Below, one piece after another: positions 58,147-64,000 of a stretch of DNA of 64,000 bases. The notes under the pieces are model-generated. The model was not told the DNA's origin, searched no databases, and was given only the letters and a program-made list of their open reading frames with translations. This stretch comes from Isoetes taiwanensis. Its lineage: Eukaryota > Streptophyta > Lycopodiopsida > Isoetales > Isoetaceae. The stretch's first letter is position 1. Each line of letters starts with the position of its first letter. A program made the position numbers and the translations under genes. The stretch is taken from assembly GCA_021234155.1 (NCBI GenBank), contig JAJEKV010000031.1, positions 7,640,748 to 7,704,747 of the forward strand, given 5' to 3'.

Positions 58147-58600
58147 GCTTGGCATCTTGTCTTGATTCACCACGTTAAACATATGTCTTTGCTATGTATA
58201 ATAGGTGAGCTACTTCACGACATGTCAAACAATATACAAATAATATAATGACTAGGCCTCATTTCTTGGGAGGTTCGAAAGCGAGGAGTTGGCTCTTGAT
58301 TGAGCCATTACTTCTTTGCAGAATCACGGAGTGAGTGTAAACAATAGGATTTTCTTGCTAGAATGTTGTTTTAGGCTTGGCATCTTATCTTGATTCACCA
58401 CATTAAACATATCTTGTTTGCTATGTATAGCGGGTGAGCTCTTGCTGACATGTCAAACAATACACAAATAGCCAATGACTAGGCCTCAATTTCTTGGGAG
58501 GTTGAGAAACAAGGTTGACTCTTCAATTGAGCCGTTACTTGCTAACGCAAAGTAAGGAGAGTGAGTGTAAAAAATTTTTTTCTTTGGAATGTTGTTTTAG
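58147..58600. repeat. Tandem duplication with 228-bp unit
   Basis: GCTTGGCATCTTRTCTTGATTC begins each unit at 58,147 and 58,375, and each ends GAATGTTGTTTTAG. Identity is about 85%, with short indels. Confidence 0.88.
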
Positions 58601-60647
58601 AGGATTACGAAGCATTTTTTTGTAGGGTCCGACTTGGGTCATTCGTTTTGGCCTCACATTCAATGCTGCTGTCGAAATTCACGGGTCTCTTCTTGACAAT
58701 CTGTACAAAGCGCTTGGTTGTACAAAAGCTGCTTGGTTCCACTAGAATCTTGGTAAATCGCTAGGATTAGGTTTTAAGGATCGGCCATGTTCTTAGGTAT
58801 CTACCAATGTAAAAGCGAAAATCCTCAATTTATATAAAAAGATGATGGTGTCACTAAGGGGGAGACAATTTGTGTGCAACTTGGGTGTGGTGATTATTAC
58901 AGGAGTGAGACTAGATAATTACAGGATGCATACAAGATTAAGGGATACATCTTTGCTAGTGTTGACTTGGAATATTATGCACCTTTGAAAGGTTTGTAAG
59001 ATTATGTGCGCATTGTCCCTCACATAGGCATGACATTATACTCAAAAGTTGCGGCAGAATCTGCTCTGAGGCGGCTTAAAAGCCCGATCACCAAAATGGA
59101 AGGCGACTCTTAATCCATATTACTTAGCCTATTGCAAAAAAACTACTTTGGCCTAATGCACTTAAGATGAGGCAAATTAGCACTAAAGATGACACTCGTT
59201 TGTTGTTGTTAGATTCTTAGGTTGAGTGGAATCCTTGCCCTCTGATCCGGTTCACGCATTTTGGCTTATAGTTTGTCTTCTTAGAGTATAGTACATTTGC
59301 ATCCCTCGATTAAGATTTGATTTGTTTTGCGTACCACCACCAGATCTATCGTTTTTTATTATTGGGTTAAATTTAATACTTGCTTCTTTATTTACAACTT
59401 CTCTCCTATCGGACACGGAACTTCGATACCCATTTGATTTTTACGCAAGAATTAACAAAATTGTGATTCTCGAATTTGTGATACATGGGACCTAACATCC
59501 TTGTACCTCATCTAAAGAGCCTTTGGTTCATGTTCTTTGCTTAATGTGCCCTTATTACATATTCATACAAGGCTTGTAAGTGCTTCTTTCTTTACATCTT
59601 GCATATATGTGGAAGATGATCATTGGCTTTTCCTTTGTTAACGGTTCATCAATGCGAAATAATGAGTTCAATTAGCGTCTTTAACAAGTTTATCAACTTC
59701 TTTGCTATTAATCAATTTGAGTTGTTTCTCAGGGTATACAAAAAGTAGCATCTAGTGGATGTTATTGAGATATTTAATCAGCTTGGATATGGGAAAAAAG
59801 TACCTTGCCTTTTATGTTTTCCTCCTCTTGCATAATAATGTACAGTGTATACCACTTTGAAATTGTTTTGAACAAAATTAAAATTATCATTGGCCAAAGC
59901 ATGTATGATGATGATGATGATGATGATCTGGGAGCTTGTAATGGCCAGCCCCTAATAATTGACTTCACATCATCGATCCAACTTCTTGAAGTTTGAGATC
60001 CATGGACTCTAACTTGGAGCCCGATTATGGCCCTAACCGCGTTGGTTGAAATTTTATTGAGCAAAAAAGCGTGCAGATCTTTAACTTTGATTTACACTTC
60101 ATTCCGGGTTTGAAGAGTTGTAGTGAATTGGTGATTTAGCCATGTGCTTGTTGTGTTTTGTGTTGTATATGGCTCTTCTCAAAGAATGCTATATTGATGT
60201 CCAGCAAATGGAACCGTGAAGGTTTTATCGTCCATACTAAAAAGAATTGACACAATTAACATTTAGAGCTTAGATCAAGAGTTTCTTTGGATATGCTTAT
60301 ATGCTTAACTTCGAATATCTATGCCTGGGGATAGTTTGCATTCCATCTCTTCCAATTCAATGCTGCTAATACTCTGAGGAGGTATTGAGCATGTCACATC
60401 GATGATCCTTTTCCATGCTGATGAAGATGCCTGCAAATTCACATGTTGCAAAAGATATCCTTCACTTCAAATCTTAACTAGATTGCATTTTACTATATTC
60501 AAAGTCGGCTAACAAATGGTGATTTCTTGAAGCTATTGTCTCAACTTTGATTACTTGTTGCATGAACCTTTGCGGCAAGAACGATAAGCGGTTTCTTGGC
60601 AAAGGCAGCAAGCCCAATAGTAATGTGATCGTAATGTGCTCTATGAT
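58601..60647. other. No gene recognised; (ATG)n microsatellite
   Basis: Short frames without motifs. A trinucleotide run (ATG/GAT) lies at 59,905-59,928. Confidence 0.4.
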
Positions 60648-63600
60648 TAGTTGTGGATCTAAGATGGTGCGTAGTCAATTTTTAGAGCCTTATCCGCCAA
60701 ACCCGGGTTCCGAATTGCGGTTCCTTCGAAAGGGGCCCGCCCGCCGAAAGGCCTTTCAACAACCATTCACACTTATCATGTAATGCATAGAGACATCAAT
60801 CCCCCGCTCAATGCACGCCAACCCATATCCCGCTTTGTTTCGAGAATACGGGGGTGTATCCTAAAACCCGAGGGCGCCATGCCCCGTGGGCTATGCCACC
60901 AGTGCCTCCAAATTCAAAGTGACATAAAGTGGTAATGGTCTGACAAAGTCTTCTTCATCTTTACTTGTGCTCCGCCACGCAAATCTCTAATGATATCGTT
61001 CCGACACCGAGCTAGGAAATAGTTCCACCACGCCGGGGTCCACCATCGCCCCGCCACTTATGCAAGTGAAGCCCCGACGCGCCATCCGAAGCATTACCAT
61101 TGCAGATCACCATGTCAAAGATCCGCAGGCTGGACCAACTACCTTCCAAAGGCCCTAGACCGATCTTCCGGAACCGCTTTTGCATGCTAGATGCTCGTTT
61201 CAGCCAAAGTGGGTCTGAAAGGTGATCGACCGCACTTTGTCGGGATCGCGGTATTGAAAATTTAATAAAACACATGACCCTCCAAGGATAATCGCTTTAT
61301 GTCATCATACAGCCCCTATAGGGCATATGCACATCGATATCTGCCTGATGAACCCCAGAGAACTTAGGAAGTTTCATGGGGTACATAACATCCTGTAATA
61401 AACAAAGGCGATGGTGAGGCTGCAGCATCCCACAGTAGGTTGAGTCTATCAGCCTCGGAGCGGTGAATCGTGGATGCTATAGAATCTTTGAAGTAGCACG
61501 CGATTCTCCATCCCCGCCAAGCCATGCATGCTATTGGCCGCTGGAGAAATGATGGTACCCCTCGGGATGTCCGGTAACAGACACCACTATATTCCCATGT
61601 CCTTTGCAAGAAGATGATGTCCATGCCTCAGAAGTACTCAGCAATGCCCCGCCACAGCCTGTGGGAATCCCCTACGTTCCACGTATACACCAAGGCACTT
61701 TCCTATGCCGTCAGGTGGCTGCCCCATCCCGCCCTATGGAGGTCGCAGAGCAACACCATTGGCAGCCGGCTCTCATGTCCGCCCGCCGCCGGGTGGGTGG
61801 TGCCCCGTACTTGGTCCGCCGCCAGGTGATCCGCCATTCGAGGTGGGGGATCCAGGCGCTTGTCCTCGGTCGCCAAGCTTCCACCGCGGATGCGCACAAA
61901 TACCTTTCATCTTACCGTTAACCGTGCCTCGCCGATCCCCAGCTTACCCCGGACATAAGTTCATCTTTGCAACCTTCTTGCCTTCCTTCGCTGGAGTCGG
62001 TCGATCCTTATGTTCTAAGTAGACCGATGTCCCTTCAACGACTAGCGCGTCAGAAGATCAACGCCTTCAGCGCTCACCGAAGAACAGCGAACTGGCTTGT
62101 CCACAGCCATTCCACTGGGTCAGGTTTCTACCGGCTGGCGTCGTAATTGAACCTTTACAACACCTGCGGTATTGAGCTACTGAGATCTTTCCCCTCGTTC
62201 TTCGCAGCCCCAACCACAATGTTCACCGACGAGATCGGCGATCCTTTCCCTCGCGAAAGGACCCTCGCTTAATTCCATAGTAACCTCGCCGTATTGGGCA
62301 TGCCGATGATGCCGCCCCCGTGGTGGTAACTTTGTCTGCTTTCTATATTCATGCGCAGATCATACATCTCCCCGGCTGAACTCTGGGCCACCCTTTTCTC
62401 AAGGGTCGAAGCCCTCTGGCGCCGCTTCGCGGATTCTTTAGTCGCCTCTTTTTTCTGGGGTGGTGTCCAACCTCCCCTCGTGATCCTGCATATTGTACCG
62501 GTTCCGGCCAACCTACCGCTTTAAATAAACTTTCTTCAATCGGTAACCCGCGCCACCGCCTGTTCTAAATTATTTTGTAGCCAGACTTCCACGCCCTCGA
62601 CATTTGCCGTTGAGCTGATCTGGGACGCTTGCATCGCTTACAGGCGGATATCGCTGCCAATTAGTTGGGCTGAATCAGATTTGTTTGTCCGTACTCAAAG
62701 TCACCATCCCAAAGCTGTCATCCGAAGGCTCTACGCGTTTCTCCGGGGCTGGCCGAATACACCTTTTCTTCGCCAACCGCTTTTGAGAATAGTTGCCGGG
62801 TGTCCCTTTGTATGTCCACACCGCCGCCTTGTCCTATATGGTATCTCGCTTTTCCTCCAAGTGGCATGTATTGCCTCCGCAGGGTGTGTGATGGAATCCG
62901 AGGGGAGGAGCCGCCATTACGCGCTCCGCTTTAGCTGACGATGCATTCCTCCATCGCTTGTCGATGCAAAAGTTATGGGTTAATGAATTATTTACATAAA
63001 TTATATGGCCACAAAGTTTTGTTGTCATGACATTTCCTTTGGTCATAAAAGGCTATGTAGTTAAATAATTAGTCTTTTTTAGATCTAATGTATACCTAGA
63101 AATTCTTCTTGGTTATTGCCTCTCTTGAATAGTCCCACCTTTGAGTTGATGTTATCTAACAAGTTGGCCTGACTTGTTAGTTGCTTCTCTTCATTGAGTC
63201 TAAGAAATTACTTATGTTATGGAGGTACTTTGTCTTATACATGGTCAACAATTATCCTAGTAATGATTTATTTATTGAGGTGATCAAGCTCACTAAGAGG
63301 TTCCAATTTATTGATATCAACAATAATTGTGTAAAATTTTAGTTCCTCCATATGTTTTTTCCTTCCTAATTTTGATGTTGTGCCTAACCTGGGATCTGTC
63401 CTTTCAACTAAAAGAAATCTACCTGAATTGCTTCTCAATCCCATGGAGGTTATCATCCCGTGAAGTTCTAAGATATTCAACTATCTAACCATAGTTTCTA
63501 TTGCTATAAGCTTGTCCTACCCGGTAGTCGCTGGAGTAGCAATCTCTACTTGTGCCCCCTTGATGTTGAGGTTGAATTTCATTAGGTTATCCATGCTTTT

Positions 63601-64000
63601 GCTGAGATTTAAGGATGATCCTTCTAACCCCACCGATATTCTTATATTGACTTTATCGATCTCCTTCATGTCGAACTCTTCGCCTTGACAAATTCCATGT
63701 CGCGCTATAAAAAGAAGTGAAGGTATTGAGTGCTTCAATCATTTCGAACTGTTGAATTTCTTCCTTTTAACAATTAAGTCTATTCGCATCCATGTGAAAT
63801 GGCAATCCTGCAATAGCAATTATTTGTTCTCGTATTTGTCCCCATGATGCCTTTTCACGCTTTGACCTTCTAATTTAGGCTAGAAGGTCATTGTGATATC
63901 GCAAGGAGATGGTATTGTCGCGGGTTGATGTGGCTACCCTCGGAGAATCGAAAGGATGATGTAAGAAGATGGTTGCGCCTAGCTATAGTCCTATCCTTGG
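60648..64000 (-). mobile_element. Second, decayed copy of the 30.5-34.0 kb LINE region
   Basis: From AGTTGTGGATCTAAGATGG at 60,648 (= 30,508) to CTAGCTATAGTCCTATCCTTG at the window end (= about 34,015), the order and content match the first copy: LINE linker, endonuclease, coiled-coil ORF1 region, then the coding remnant upstream of the LINE. The RT half is absent. Endonuclease pieces (MDIIFLQRTWEYSG at 61,624) are scattered over frames by dozens of short indels; overall this copy is about 4-5% shorter. Because it includes sequence beyond the LINE and lacks the LINE 3' half, it is a segmental duplicate rather than a fresh insertion. Confidence 0.87.

Overview
The window is nuclear DNA of a land plant. 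The evidence is GT-AG introns of plant size, a plant-type 22-exon membrane-protein gene, a plastocyanin-like remnant, PLS-type PPR motifs and nested plant retrotransposons. The PPR style and the load of decayed elements would suit a fern or lycophyte, but I cannot fix the species.

Layout. 0.5-1.1 kb holds the last three exons of a TRAP-alpha (translocon-associated protein) gene with a nonsense codon. 4.9-5.1 kb holds a phytocyanin remnant. 9.1-19.8 kb (minus) holds the one clearly intact gene: I could join all 22 exons in phase into 1425 codons of a glycine-rich, Cys-rich multi-pass membrane protein family of unknown function. 23.7-28.1 kb is a dead Ty3/gypsy pol region (minus) split by a 2.1-kb terminal-inverted-repeat element. 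28.1-32.9 kb is a full-length but mutated LINE (minus). 34.3-43.5 kb is bounded by CACTA-type inverted termini. 43.5-45.9 kb is a spliced hAT-transposase-like relic (minus) with an ORF1-only LINE derivative in an intron.

46.5-51.7 kb is the most unusual stretch: a spliced but decayed gene joining a ParB-like domain to an N4/N6 DNA-methyltransferase domain (phage/bacterial architecture), a small CxxC protein gene beside it, and about a dozen copies of a palindrome with core TATTCCGGAATA in its introns and flanks. I saw this palindrome nowhere else in the window.

52.7-55.4 kb is a non-autonomous LTR retrotransposon with a 5-bp target duplication. 55.4-58.6 kb is a run of three independent tandem duplications, the first containing PPR fragments. 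60.6-64.0 kb is a decayed second copy of 30.5-34.0 kb and runs off the window end.

The frame through 4.3 kb of coding sequence in the 9-20 kb gene is unbroken. The many frameshifts in the mobile and methyltransferase regions are therefore either real decay or sequence error confined to methylated repeats; the two are discussed separately in the findings.
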